DNA of 5,066 bases from JBBQTU01 sp038213005 (GTDB lineage: Bacteria > Planctomycetota > Phycisphaerae > Tepidisphaerales > Tepidisphaeraceae): positions 1 to 5,066 of the forward strand of contig JBBQTU010000264.1 of assembly GCA_038213005.1 (NCBI GenBank). The letters run 5' to 3'. Below the pieces are notes generated by a model that saw only the letters and a list, made by a program, of their open reading frames with translations, made no database searches and was not told where the DNA came from. Below, in pieces: positions 1 to 4,985 of the stretch (positions are counted from its first letter, which is position 1; the number at the start of each line of letters is the position of its first letter). The position numbers were made by a program, and so were the translations under genes.

Positions 1-216
1 AACACCCGACGCGGGGGCCTGCGACGCGGGGCAGACAGATTCCCCGGCCCTAAAGGGCCGGGGCGGATTGAAACATGCCGGGTTTCGAGAGAAGCTCGTA
101 GGTGCGGTGATTCCCCGGCCCTAAAGGGCCGGGGCGGATTGAAACCATTTCGTTTGCGAGGTCGAGGACTGCTGCGAGCGATTCCCCGGCCCTAAAGGGC
201 CGGGGCGGATTGAAAC
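1..216 (+). CRISPR. CRISPR array, distal (trailer) end, open to the left
   Basis: Three repeats of 37 bp lie at 38-74, 109-145 and 180-216 and are identical at every base. They begin GATTCCCCGG and end GGATTGAAAC. Spacers are 4-37, 75-108 and 146-179, each exactly 34 bp and unrelated to one another, giving a strict 71-bp period. Bases 1-3 (AAC) match the end of one more repeat in register, so the array continues beyond the window. Each repeat holds a self-complementary CCCCGGCCCT/AGGGCCGGGG core, which would fold as a hairpin in crRNA precursor. An ATTGAAAC end normally forms the 5' handle of the crRNA, so transcription is inferred left to right with the leader off-window and 216 as the distal end. 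No cas gene is present, so I do not assign a subtype; such ends occur in several type I and type III systems. Confidence 0.97.
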
Positions 217-446
217 CTGGCAACCAGCTTCTATTCATGGCCGCCTCCGCAGTGCAGGCAATTGGGGCAACTTCCCCGCCCGACGCAACTCCATGGCGAT
301 TACGTCCAGGTAACCCCCCGAGCCAGGAACGTACGGGAACGCTGTCCAGGAGCGGGTGAGAGGGGCTGCAGGAAGCAGGTCTGCGGTAGCACGGGGGTAT
401 CGCCGGACTTTTACTCCACACCCATCACCATGCCTCCATCAATACA
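217..446. other. Gene-free spacer between CRISPR array and tRNA terminator
   Basis: No open reading frame here resembles a known protein, and reading frames that cross the region also run through the CRISPR repeats or the tRNA. The first 34 bases after the last repeat (217-250) have exactly the length of a spacer, but no repeat follows at 251, so they are either trailer DNA or an old spacer whose outer repeat was lost. I see no cas remnant, no leader-like AT-rich tract and no promoter here. Confidence 0.6.
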
Positions 447-472
447 ATAACCCCTGCTGTGTCAGGGGTTAT
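440..472 (-). terminator. Terminator-like hairpin after tRNA-Arg
   Basis: A perfect 10-bp inverted repeat (447-456 with 463-472, ATAACCCCTG and its complement) closes a 6-nt loop. It begins 6 bp past the 3' end of the tRNA gene on the minus strand. The following minus-strand bases are only moderately T-rich (TGTATTG), so the stem is convincing but the U-tract is weak. The position suggests that it ends or trims the tRNA transcript. Confidence 0.65.
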
Positions 473-477
473 CTAAG

Positions 478-551
478 TGCACCGTGCAGGAGTCGAACCT
501 GCAACCTTCGGCTCCGTAGGCCGACGCTCTATCCAGTTGAGCTAACGGTGC
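478..551 (-). tRNA. tRNA-Arg (anticodon ACG)
   Basis: The minus strand folds as a complete 74-nt cloverleaf. The acceptor stem GCACCGT pairs with ACGGTGC, followed by discriminator A. The D arm uses GCTC/GAGC. The anticodon stem TCGGC/GCCGA encloses loop CTACGGA, giving anticodon ACG. The T arm GCAGG/CCTGC encloses TTCGACT. An ACG anticodon is that of the arginine tRNA whose first base is normally deaminated to inosine by TadA, letting it read CGU, CGC and CGA. The CCA end is not encoded (the next bases are CTT), so it must be added by a nucleotidyltransferase. The gene stands alone, with its own promoter upstream (591-619) and a hairpin downstream (447-472). The tRNA is not a queuosine target, so it has no direct link to the QueG gene in the window. 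Confidence 0.97.
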
Positions 552-590
552 ATCAAACGGGCTCGCGGTCGAACCCAAACTGCGCGGGGT

Positions 591-619
591 ATTGAAGCGT
601 CTGAAGCCGTTGATGTCAA
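591..619 (-). promoter_or_regulatory. Promoter of tRNA-Arg
   Basis: On the minus strand a perfect -35 box TTGACA (614-619) is followed by a 17-bp gap and a -10-like TTCAAT (591-596, four of six consensus bases). The expected start is near 584, about 33 nt before the mature tRNA 5' end. The bases just after the -10 box are very GC-rich (ACCCCGCGC), the kind of discriminator typical of stringently controlled stable-RNA promoters. That regulation is inference. Confidence 0.7.
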
Positions 620-707
620 GGATGGCAGGGAGCCGCTTTTCGCCCAGAACGCACGCCCCCCCGCCGCTGCGTGTGGCCCATCCCGGTCGGCCGCCGAGTC
701 GATACGA

Positions 708-866
708 AGGCATCGCGACAAAATAAGGTGACTGAGATTGCGCCACAATTGAGGTCGTGATCGAGGCGCGAGCGAGGAGCATATCGATGATCTGTAACGA
801 GCGAGCAACGAAGAGCACGGCCTCAAGGTCAAGCAAGATCGGTCAACTTATTTTGTCGCGGTGCCT
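708..866. repeat. 159-bp imperfect palindrome, MITE- or ERIC-like element
   Basis: The arms 708-762 and 813-866 are inverted copies matching at about 43 of 55 positions with one gap, around a 50-bp centre. The outer 26 bp of the arms match at 23 positions, including an exact 14-bp core CGCGACAAAATAAG (714-727, inverted at 847-860). The element fills most of the gap between the nadE stop codon (15 bp away) and the tRNA promoter. It has no credible open reading frame. The direct repeat CGAGCGAG occurs at 769-776 and 798-805 in the centre. I could not identify a target-site duplication. A non-autonomous mobile element, or a transcribed ERIC-like palindrome in the nadE 3' region, fits best. A structured 3' UTR unique to this locus cannot be excluded. 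Confidence 0.65.
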
Positions 867-881
867 AACCCCCGAGCGACT

Positions 882-2621
882 TCAGTCCTTCGAAGGCTCG
901 TCGCCCCAGCCCGACTGGGCCAGTTCATCGCCGCCCCCCGCGGCCGCGGTGTCTTTGGGAATCACCTCGCGGTAGTTCTGCGCAATGGGCATCCGCCGCC
1001 CAGAGCCAAAGGCGCGGCTGGTGACCTTGATCCCCGGAGCCGCCTGGCGCCGCTTGTATTCGCTGCGATCGATCAGCTTTACGATCCGCAGCACGGTCGC
1101 CGGATCAAACCCCTCGGCGATGATCTGCGCCACGCCCTTGTCCTCTTCCACATACCTGTAAAGGATCGCATCCAGCACATCATACGGCGGCAACGAATCC
1201 TGATCGGTCTGGTTTGGCCGAAGCTCCGCCGACGGAGGCTTGCTGATCGTGCTGCGTGGGATCAGCTCGCGCCCGGCGCGTTGGTTGATCAGTTCGGCGA
1301 GCTGATAGACGACCGTCTTGGGCACGTCGCTGATCACGGCCAACCCGCCGCACATATCGCCATAGAGGGTGCAGTACCCGGTCGCCACCTCGCTCTTGTT
1401 GCCCGTGGTTAGCAGTAGATGGCCGAACTTATTGGAGAACGCCATCAGCAGCGCGCCGCGAATCCGGGCCTGCAGGTTTTCTTCGGTGGTATCCGGCCGC
1501 AGTCCCGTAAACGGGCTCGCCAGCGTCGCCTCATAGGCGTCGTGAACCGCACCGATTGGCACAACGCTAAACGCAATGCCCATGTTCTCCGCCAGAGCCC
1601 TGGCATCCGCCACGGAGTGCCCCGAGCTGAACCGGCTGGGCATCCCCACGCCGGTCACCTTATCGCTTCCCAGCGCATCGGCCGCGATCGCGGCCGTCAC
1701 CGCCGAGTCGATCCCGCCCGACAAACCCAGCACAACCGTCTTGAATCCGCACTTGCGAACGTAGTCACGCAGCCCCAGCACCAGTGCGTCATAGATGGAC
1801 TGCACGCCGCGAGAATAGGCCTCGATTCTCCCGGCCCCGCCGGCCGGCAGGTCGACCACCAGCAGATCCTCCTCAAACCCCTTCGCCTGTGCAATCACCT
1901 TTCCCGTGGCATCCAACACCACGCTGTTGCCGTCGAACACCAGTTCATCATTGCCGCCCACCTGATTGACATACACCAGCGGCTTGCCCACCTGCTGCAC
2001 CTGCGAGGCAAACAGCTTCAGGCGAAAGTCATGCTTGTCGACGACAAACGGCGACGCTGAAATGTTGATCAGAAGGTCCGCACCCGCCTGATGCAGCGTT
2101 GTGATAGGGTTATCGTGATACAGCCGCCGGCCGATCAGGCGCTGGTCGTTCCAGAGATCCTCACAGATGCTCAGGCCCGCGCCGTGGTGCAGCCCCTCAA
2201 GCTTCACCAGATTCGTCCGCTCCGGCGGCGGCCCGGGCTCAAAATAGCGGCTCTCATCAAAGACATCGTACGTCGGCAACAGCGTCTTGAAGTGCCGTGC
2301 GACCACCTGACCGTCCCGAAGAATGGCCACCGCGTTGTAGAGCGGCCGGCCAACAGGATTGGGATTCCGTTCGGCATACCCGACCATCGCGGTAATCCCA
2401 TGTACATGCGACGCTATGATGTGCAGCGCCCGCAGGTTGTCATTAATAAACTGGCTCTTCAGCAGCAGGTCCTTCGGCGGATAACCCACCAGGCACAACT
2501 CCGGAAACACAACCACATGGGCCTGCTGAGCCTGCGCCCGCCGGGTGAAATCGAGGATCTGGCGGCAGTTGTGAGACAGGTCCCCGACAATCGGATTGGT
2601 CTGAGCAAGAGCGATGCGCAT
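882..2621 (-). CDS. nadE: Glutamine-dependent NAD+ synthetase
   Basis: This cytoplasmic enzyme makes NAD+ from nicotinic acid adenine dinucleotide and ATP, the last step of NAD synthesis, taking ammonia from glutamine. The 579-residue protein has the two expected parts. An N-terminal nitrilase-type glutaminase (about 1-260) starts MRIALAQTNPIVGDL and carries the catalytic triad Glu41 (FPELCLVGYPP), Lys112 (HFKTLLP) and Cys153 (SICEDLWND). A C-terminal ATP-pyrophosphatase synthetase domain (about 275-560) has the P-loop SGGIDS at 301-306, TTGNKSE at 405-411, and KPPSAELRPNQTDQDSLP from 461. Length is normal for the two-domain form, and all key residues are present. The last 20 or so residues are a Gly- and acid-rich tail outside the conserved fold. 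ATG at 2621 is chosen because the family's conserved N-terminus begins there; no clear Shine-Dalgarno precedes it. It appears to be transcribed alone. Confidence 0.98.
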   Translation of the reverse strand: MRIALAQTNPIVGDLSHNCRQILDFTRRAQAQQAHVVVFPELCLVGYPPKDLLLKSQFINDNLRALHIIASHVHGITAMVGYAERNPNPVGRPLYNAVAILRDGQVVARHFKTLLPTYDVFDESRYFEPGPPPERTNLVKLEGLHHGAGLSICEDLWNDQRLIGRRLYHDNPITTLHQAGADLLINISASPFVVDKHDFRLKLFASQVQQVGKPLVYVNQVGGNDELVFDGNSVVLDATGKVIAQAKGFEEDLLVVDLPAGGAGRIEAYSRGVQSIYDALVLGLRDYVRKCGFKTVVLGLSGGIDSAVTAAIAADALGSDKVTGVGMPSRFSSGHSVADARALAENMGIAFSVVPIGAVHDAYEATLASPFTGLRPDTTEENLQARIRGALLMAFSNKFGHLLLTTGNKSEVATGYCTLYGDMCGGLAVISDVPKTVVYQLAELINQRAGRELIPRSTISKPPSAELRPNQTDQDSLPPYDVLDAILYRYVEEDKGVAQIIAEGFDPATVLRIVKLIDRSEYKRRQAAPGIKVTSRAFGSGRRMPIAQNYREVIPKDTAAAGGGDELAQSGWGDEPSKD

Positions 2622-2979
2622 GGCGCAAATAGCTTAGCCGGGGCGGCCGGAAAGGTACAGATAGGGCCTGCCTTCAGCGGACACGGGCGAGCCCAGAAAT
2701 CCGGGCGACATGCCCGATGTCCGCGCCACTCCGCGTTTGCTGTTTCGAGTTTCCACAGTTTCCGCGTTGTTTCTTTTCGTGCTTTGTATTTCGTGCTTGC
2801 CCGGGTTTTCGGGCACGCTGCGGACACAACTCCCCCGTCGTGGCGGGCCGCACAACCTGACCCGCCGGCGCCTTGACCATGCAGCAGGCCCAACAACTTC
2901 TTTGATCCCCGGCAACTAATTCTAGATTTTTTTTCGGCGGCCGCCTAAAACAAGCGGTCACCTCGCTCCCATCCCGCCT
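2622..2979. other. Gene-free region upstream of nadE, rich in hairpins
   Basis: No protein here looks real, although frames stay open on both strands because of GC content. Visible structures are: a nested inverted repeat GCGGACA (2677-2683) with TGTCCGC (2718-2724), enclosing GGGC/GCCC pairs; a hairpin TGCCCG/CGGGCA (2798-2803 with 2810-2815); and GGCGGG/CCCGCC (2842-2847 with 2861-2866). Between 2735 and 2798 lies a tract of short pyrimidine-rich phrases with TTTCGTGCTT repeated 14 bp apart (2775-2784 and 2789-2798). This reads like the repetitive intergenic filler seen in some environmental genomes. A run of eight T at 2927-2934 is followed by the palindrome GGCGGCCGCC. The nadE promoter should lie here on the minus strand, but I see no strong match. 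Confidence 0.5.
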
Positions 2980-3009
2980 TTGATAGGCCCCGCGCAGTCA
3001 AGATATAAG
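2980..3009 (+). promoter_or_regulatory. Candidate promoter for the PEP-CTERM gene (distal)
   Basis: TTGATA (2980-2985) and TATAAG (3004-3009) each match five of six bases of the sigma-70 -35 and -10 consensus, with an 18-bp gap. A start near 3016 is expected, which would give the gene at 3262 a 5' leader of about 245 nt. It overlaps nested direct repeats (2999-3037) that could bind a regulator. This is the best plus-strand promoter I see in the gap. Confidence 0.5.
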
Positions 3010-3037
3010 ACGTTTATCCATATACGTTTACAAGATA
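2999..3037 (+). repeat. Nested pair of 7-bp direct repeats at the promoter
   Basis: CAAGATA occurs at 2999-3005 and 3031-3037, enclosing ACGTTTA at 3010-3016 and 3024-3030. The inner pair is 14 bp apart and the outer pair 32 bp apart. The block covers the -10 box and the predicted start site, so operator half-sites are possible. No known regulator motif is recognised. Confidence 0.5.
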
Positions 3038-3049
3038 CAGGACGAGTGA

Positions 3050-3200
3050 CTCCGTTGGCCAGTTTCCCCCGCTAGGGAGACTGCGGAGAAAAACATCTTA
3101 ATGCGGAAACTTTTCTCTTGCAGCCTCGACCACAACTCGTTAGTATGGGGAGTCGTAGATTGGCAATGCACTTTGGGTTCGTGAAGTTCCCAGTGTATTG
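3050..3200 (+). promoter_or_regulatory. Structured 5' leader of the PEP-CTERM gene
   Basis: Two sizeable hairpins lie between the distal promoter and the coding start. The first pairs CAGTTTCCC (3060-3068) with GGGAGACTG (3075-3083), with one G-U pair and a 6-nt loop. After a one-sided 5-nt bulge it extends with CTCCG/CGGAG (3050-3054 with 3084-3088). The second pairs CAATGCACT (3164-3172) with AGTGTATTG (3192-3200), one G-U pair included, then GGG/CCC (3175-3177 with 3189-3191) beyond a 2-nt bulge, closing an 11-nt loop. I recognise no riboswitch class. A role in mRNA stability or translation control is possible but inferred. Confidence 0.4.
3118..3146 (+). promoter_or_regulatory. Alternative proximal promoter for the PEP-CTERM gene
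   Basis: TTGCAG (3118-3123) and TAGTAT (3141-3146) are separated by 17 bp, each matching four of six consensus bases. It would give a leader of about 110 nt containing only the second hairpin. It is weaker than the pair at 2980-3009, and both could be used. Confidence 0.25.
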
Positions 3201-3249
3201 TGGAGTGTGGAGAGGCCTCTGAAATGGGCCGATTTGCGGAATCACGAAA

Positions 3250-3254
3250 GGAAG
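3250..3254 (+). promoter_or_regulatory. Ribosome binding site fixing the start at 3262
   Basis: GGAAG, within AAAGGAAG (3247-3254), is 7 nt before the ATG at 3262. The in-frame TTG at 3256 is only one base past this site, too close to be used, so ATG 3262 is the start. Confidence 0.8.
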
Positions 3255-3261
3255 TTTGATC

Positions 3262-3678
3262 ATGAAGGGTATCAAGAAACTCGCATTGATCGCGTTGGCC
3301 GCCGCAGCTTTGGGTTGGTCGGCAAGCGCGAACGCTGCTCCGATTCTTCCCAGGGCGTACATGTTCTATTCTGCGGGCAACAGCATGGCCGCCTTCCACC
3401 AGACCGCCGGTTTCCACATGTACCTTAATAACTGGCGGACTTCGGCCCCGAATTGGGGTGTCTACAACATCAGCTTCATGACCGGCGTCAAGGGCAACGC
3501 CAAAAATCTGCCTCTGCCCACGCCTTGGAAGATCGCCAAAGACAACAAGGCTGGTGGCGGCTGGGTCAGCCCCACGAACCCGTACAAGGAAAACTGGCCT
3601 AACGTCCCCGAGCCCACAGGTATCGCCGTCATCGGTGGTGCAGCTCTGCTGCTCGGTCGCCGCAAGCGGGAAGCCTGA
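3262..3678 (+). CDS. Small secreted PEP-CTERM sorting-domain protein
   Basis: This 138-residue protein has export signals at both ends. Residues 1-25 form a Sec signal peptide: MKGIKK, then a hydrophobic Ala/Leu core, then a likely cut at SANA/AP after residue 25. Residues 115-138 form a PEP-CTERM signal: VPEP at 115-118, a hydrophobic segment of about 13 residues, and the basic tail GRRKREA. In known systems exosortase (EpsH/Xrt) recognises and cleaves this tail, and the protein goes to the outer surface or extracellular polymer. The remaining core (about 26-114) is rich in Trp, Tyr, Asn, Gly and Pro, lacks cysteine, and matches no domain I recognise, so its function is unknown. ATG 3262 is chosen for its Shine-Dalgarno site. 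The gene is alone between its own leader and a strong terminator. No exosortase or polysaccharide gene is in the window. Confidence 0.88.
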   Translation: MKGIKKLALIALAAAALGWSASANAAPILPRAYMFYSAGNSMAAFHQTAGFHMYLNNWRTSAPNWGVYNISFMTGVKGNAKNLPLPTPWKIAKDNKAGGGWVSPTNPYKENWPNVPEPTGIAVIGGAALLLGRRKREA

Positions 3679-3704
3679 TTCCCCGGCCGGTGAATTACAG
3701 CACA

Positions 3705-3743
3705 AAGCACACGTGGACGTCGTCCACGTGTGTTTCTTTTTTT
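3705..3743 (+). terminator. Strong intrinsic terminator of the PEP-CTERM gene
   Basis: CACACGTGGAC (3708-3718) pairs perfectly with GTCCACGTGTG (3722-3732) around a 3-nt loop. One G-U and two A-U pairs extend it (3705-3707 with 3733-3735). It is followed by TTTCTTTTTTT. It lies 26 bp after the stop codon and separates this unit from queG. Confidence 0.95.
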
Positions 3744-3756
3744 GTGTCCCCGTCGT

Positions 3757-3762
3757 TATAGA
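3757..3762 (+). promoter_or_regulatory. -10-like box for a leaderless queG transcript
   Basis: TATAGA matches four of six -10 consensus bases and ends 8 nt before the GTG start at 3771, so transcription would begin at or next to the start codon. The -35 position (about 3734-3739, TTCTTT) falls in the upstream terminator's T-tract and is poor. The terminator just upstream means queG needs its own promoter in this 27-bp gap or must rely on read-through. Confidence 0.4.
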
Positions 3763-3770
3763 CTTCCCCC

Positions 3771-4784
3771 GTGAGCGCATCGAACACCCCAACTCCGCAA
3801 CCCGCTCTGGCCACATCCACTGCCACCGCGACTCAGTGGGTTAAGCACCTCGCAGCGGAGCTGGGATTTGACCTCGTCGGCGTCGCGCCCGCCGGCCGCT
3901 TCGCCCATGCCGATGCACTGCTCGACTGGCTCCAGACGGGCCGGGCTGGCACCATGCAGTACATGCACCGCTTCCCCGAACAGCGGACCGACCCGACGAA
4001 GCTGCTTGAGGGTGCAAAGAGCGTCATCGCGCTGGCATGCAGCTACCAGCTACAAGTTCCAAACGCCGAAGCCCAAGACCAGCGGGCCCAGGAGACCGTC
4101 CCCGCAACCACCGGCTGCATTGCTCGCTATGCCCTTGGTGACGACTATCACGAAGTGATGAGGCCGCGACTCCACGCCCTGGCCGACGCAATCCGCCAGA
4201 GGTTTCCCGGCCAGCAGACAAGGTGCTGCGTCGACACCGCCCCGATTCTCGAGCGCGAGGCCGCCGCCCTGGCCGGGCTCGGCTGGATCGGCAAGAACAC
4301 CTGCCTGATCAACCGCGATTGGGGCTCATGGCTCGTCCTGGGCGAAGTGATCACGACCCTGCCACTGGACTTCGACTCGGCGACCCCGGACTTCTGCGGC
4401 ACCTGCACGCGATGCCTCGACGCCTGCCCCACCGGGGCACTGCTGGCGCCCCACCAGATTGATGCCCGTAAGTGCATCTCCTACCTGACCCTCGAACACC
4501 GTGAGCTGCTGGAGGGCCAGCAGCGACAGCAGATCGGCAACTGGCTGGTGGGCTGCGATCTCTGCCAGGACTGCTGCCCGTGGAACCGCCGGGCAAAACC
4601 AGGCACGCACAAAGAGTTCAACTCCCGCTTTGAGAACGCCCGCCTCGATCCGCAGACGGTGCTGAACTGGACCGAGCAAGACTATCGCCAGACCACCCGC
4701 CGCAGCCCCGTCCGCCGCGTGAAACTCCCGGCCCTGAAAGACCGGGCGCAGGCGATCATCGACAACACTTCGCCCAAACCCTGA
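3771..4784 (+). CDS. queG: Epoxyqueuosine reductase
   Basis: QueG is a cytoplasmic cobalamin- and iron-sulfur-dependent enzyme that reduces epoxyqueuosine to queuosine at the wobble base of tRNA-Tyr, His, Asn and Asp. The 337-residue protein shows the family pattern: LGFDLVGVAPA near 31-41, ARYALGDDYHEVM at 118-130, and VDTAPILER at 154-162 with the proposed catalytic Asp155. GLGWIGKNTCLI follows at 169-180. A ferredoxin-like pair of 4Fe-4S motifs has cysteines 209, 212, 215 and 219, then 235, 262, 265 and 269. The protein ends soon after the core, with no room for the C-terminal HEAT-like domain of longer homologues. It is therefore the short form, with no key residue missing. GTG 3771 is the only usual start between an in-frame stop (3759-3761) and the conserved region. 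No Shine-Dalgarno is visible. The first 20 or so residues are a Thr/Ala-rich, poorly conserved extension. Confidence 0.97.
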   Translation: MSASNTPTPQPALATSTATATQWVKHLAAELGFDLVGVAPAGRFAHADALLDWLQTGRAGTMQYMHRFPEQRTDPTKLLEGAKSVIALACSYQLQVPNAEAQDQRAQETVPATTGCIARYALGDDYHEVMRPRLHALADAIRQRFPGQQTRCCVDTAPILEREAAALAGLGWIGKNTCLINRDWGSWLVLGEVITTLPLDFDSATPDFCGTCTRCLDACPTGALLAPHQIDARKCISYLTLEHRELLEGQQRQQIGNWLVGCDLCQDCCPWNRRAKPGTHKEFNSRFENARLDPQTVLNWTEQDYRQTTRRSPVRRVKLPALKDRAQAIIDNTSPKP

Positions 4785-4806
4785 CGCTCACAGCCCCGCC
4801 CGCACA

Positions 4807-4887
4807 AGTGCGCGGCGTCCTCGCCCGCACAGGACCATCCCACGCATCCACCGCAGATCACGGCCAGTGCGTCGGCCGCTGTCAACG
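4807..4887 (+). repeat. Dispersed repeat, direct copy 1 (REP-like)
   Basis: This segment matches 4986-5066 at 76 of 81 bases with no gaps, 179 bp apart. It starts 22 bp after the queG stop. Its first part folds as a small hairpin: GTGC and GGCG (4808-4811, 4814-4817) pair with CGCC and GCAC (4822-4825, 4827-4830) around TCCT. No protein is encoded. Confidence 0.93.
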
Positions 4888-4932
4888 CCGTTCCTGGTGG
4901 AATCCGTATCAGATCGGGCTGGGGAAGCCTTG

Positions 4933-4965
4933 GGGTGGTCTGTGCGGGCGAGGACGCCTCGCACT
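4933..4965 (-). repeat. Dispersed repeat, inverted partial copy
   Basis: Read on the minus strand, this matches 4807-4840: 25 of the first 26 bases are identical, then a 1-base gap. Only the hairpin-forming left part of the unit is present. With the second direct copy it forms an inverted repeat (about 4937-4967 with 4984-5015) around a 16-nt loop, so a long hairpin is possible. Confidence 0.85.
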
Positions 4966-4985
4966 ACTGCCGCGGGCACGGAGGT

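Noticed and set aside
270..290. Degenerate CRISPR repeat after the array end
   Set aside because: Only TTCCCCG is shared, the position is out of the 71-bp register, and the rest does not align.
50..421. 123-residue minus-strand open frame
   Set aside because: It runs through two complete CRISPR repeats and part of a third, and has no recognisable protein features.
462..836. 124-residue minus-strand open frame containing PLAQLDRASAYGAEGCRFDSC
   Set aside because: That phrase is the familiar translation artefact of a tRNA gene; here it is tRNA-Arg itself, and the frame also crosses the palindromic element.
1419..2060. 213-residue plus-strand open frame opposite nadE
   Set aside because: It is the antisense of the conserved NadE domains; its openness follows from GC-rich codon use.
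2927..2945. Intrinsic terminator from T8 plus GGCGGCCGCC
   Set aside because: On the plus strand the T run precedes the palindrome, and on the minus strand the palindrome is followed by A residues; the palindrome also has no loop.
3161..3176. Possible sigma-54 promoter TGGCAATGCACTTTGG upstream of the PEP-CTERM gene
   Set aside because: PEP-CTERM genes are linked to RpoN regulation in some bacteria and the GG doublet is present, but the required GC doublet 10 bases later is TG. The bases are better explained by the leader hairpin.
3028..3816. 262-residue minus-strand open frame
   Set aside because: It covers the PEP-CTERM gene antisense, the terminator hairpin and the start of queG. The plus-strand gene has a Shine-Dalgarno, signal peptide and sorting signal, so this frame is a shadow.
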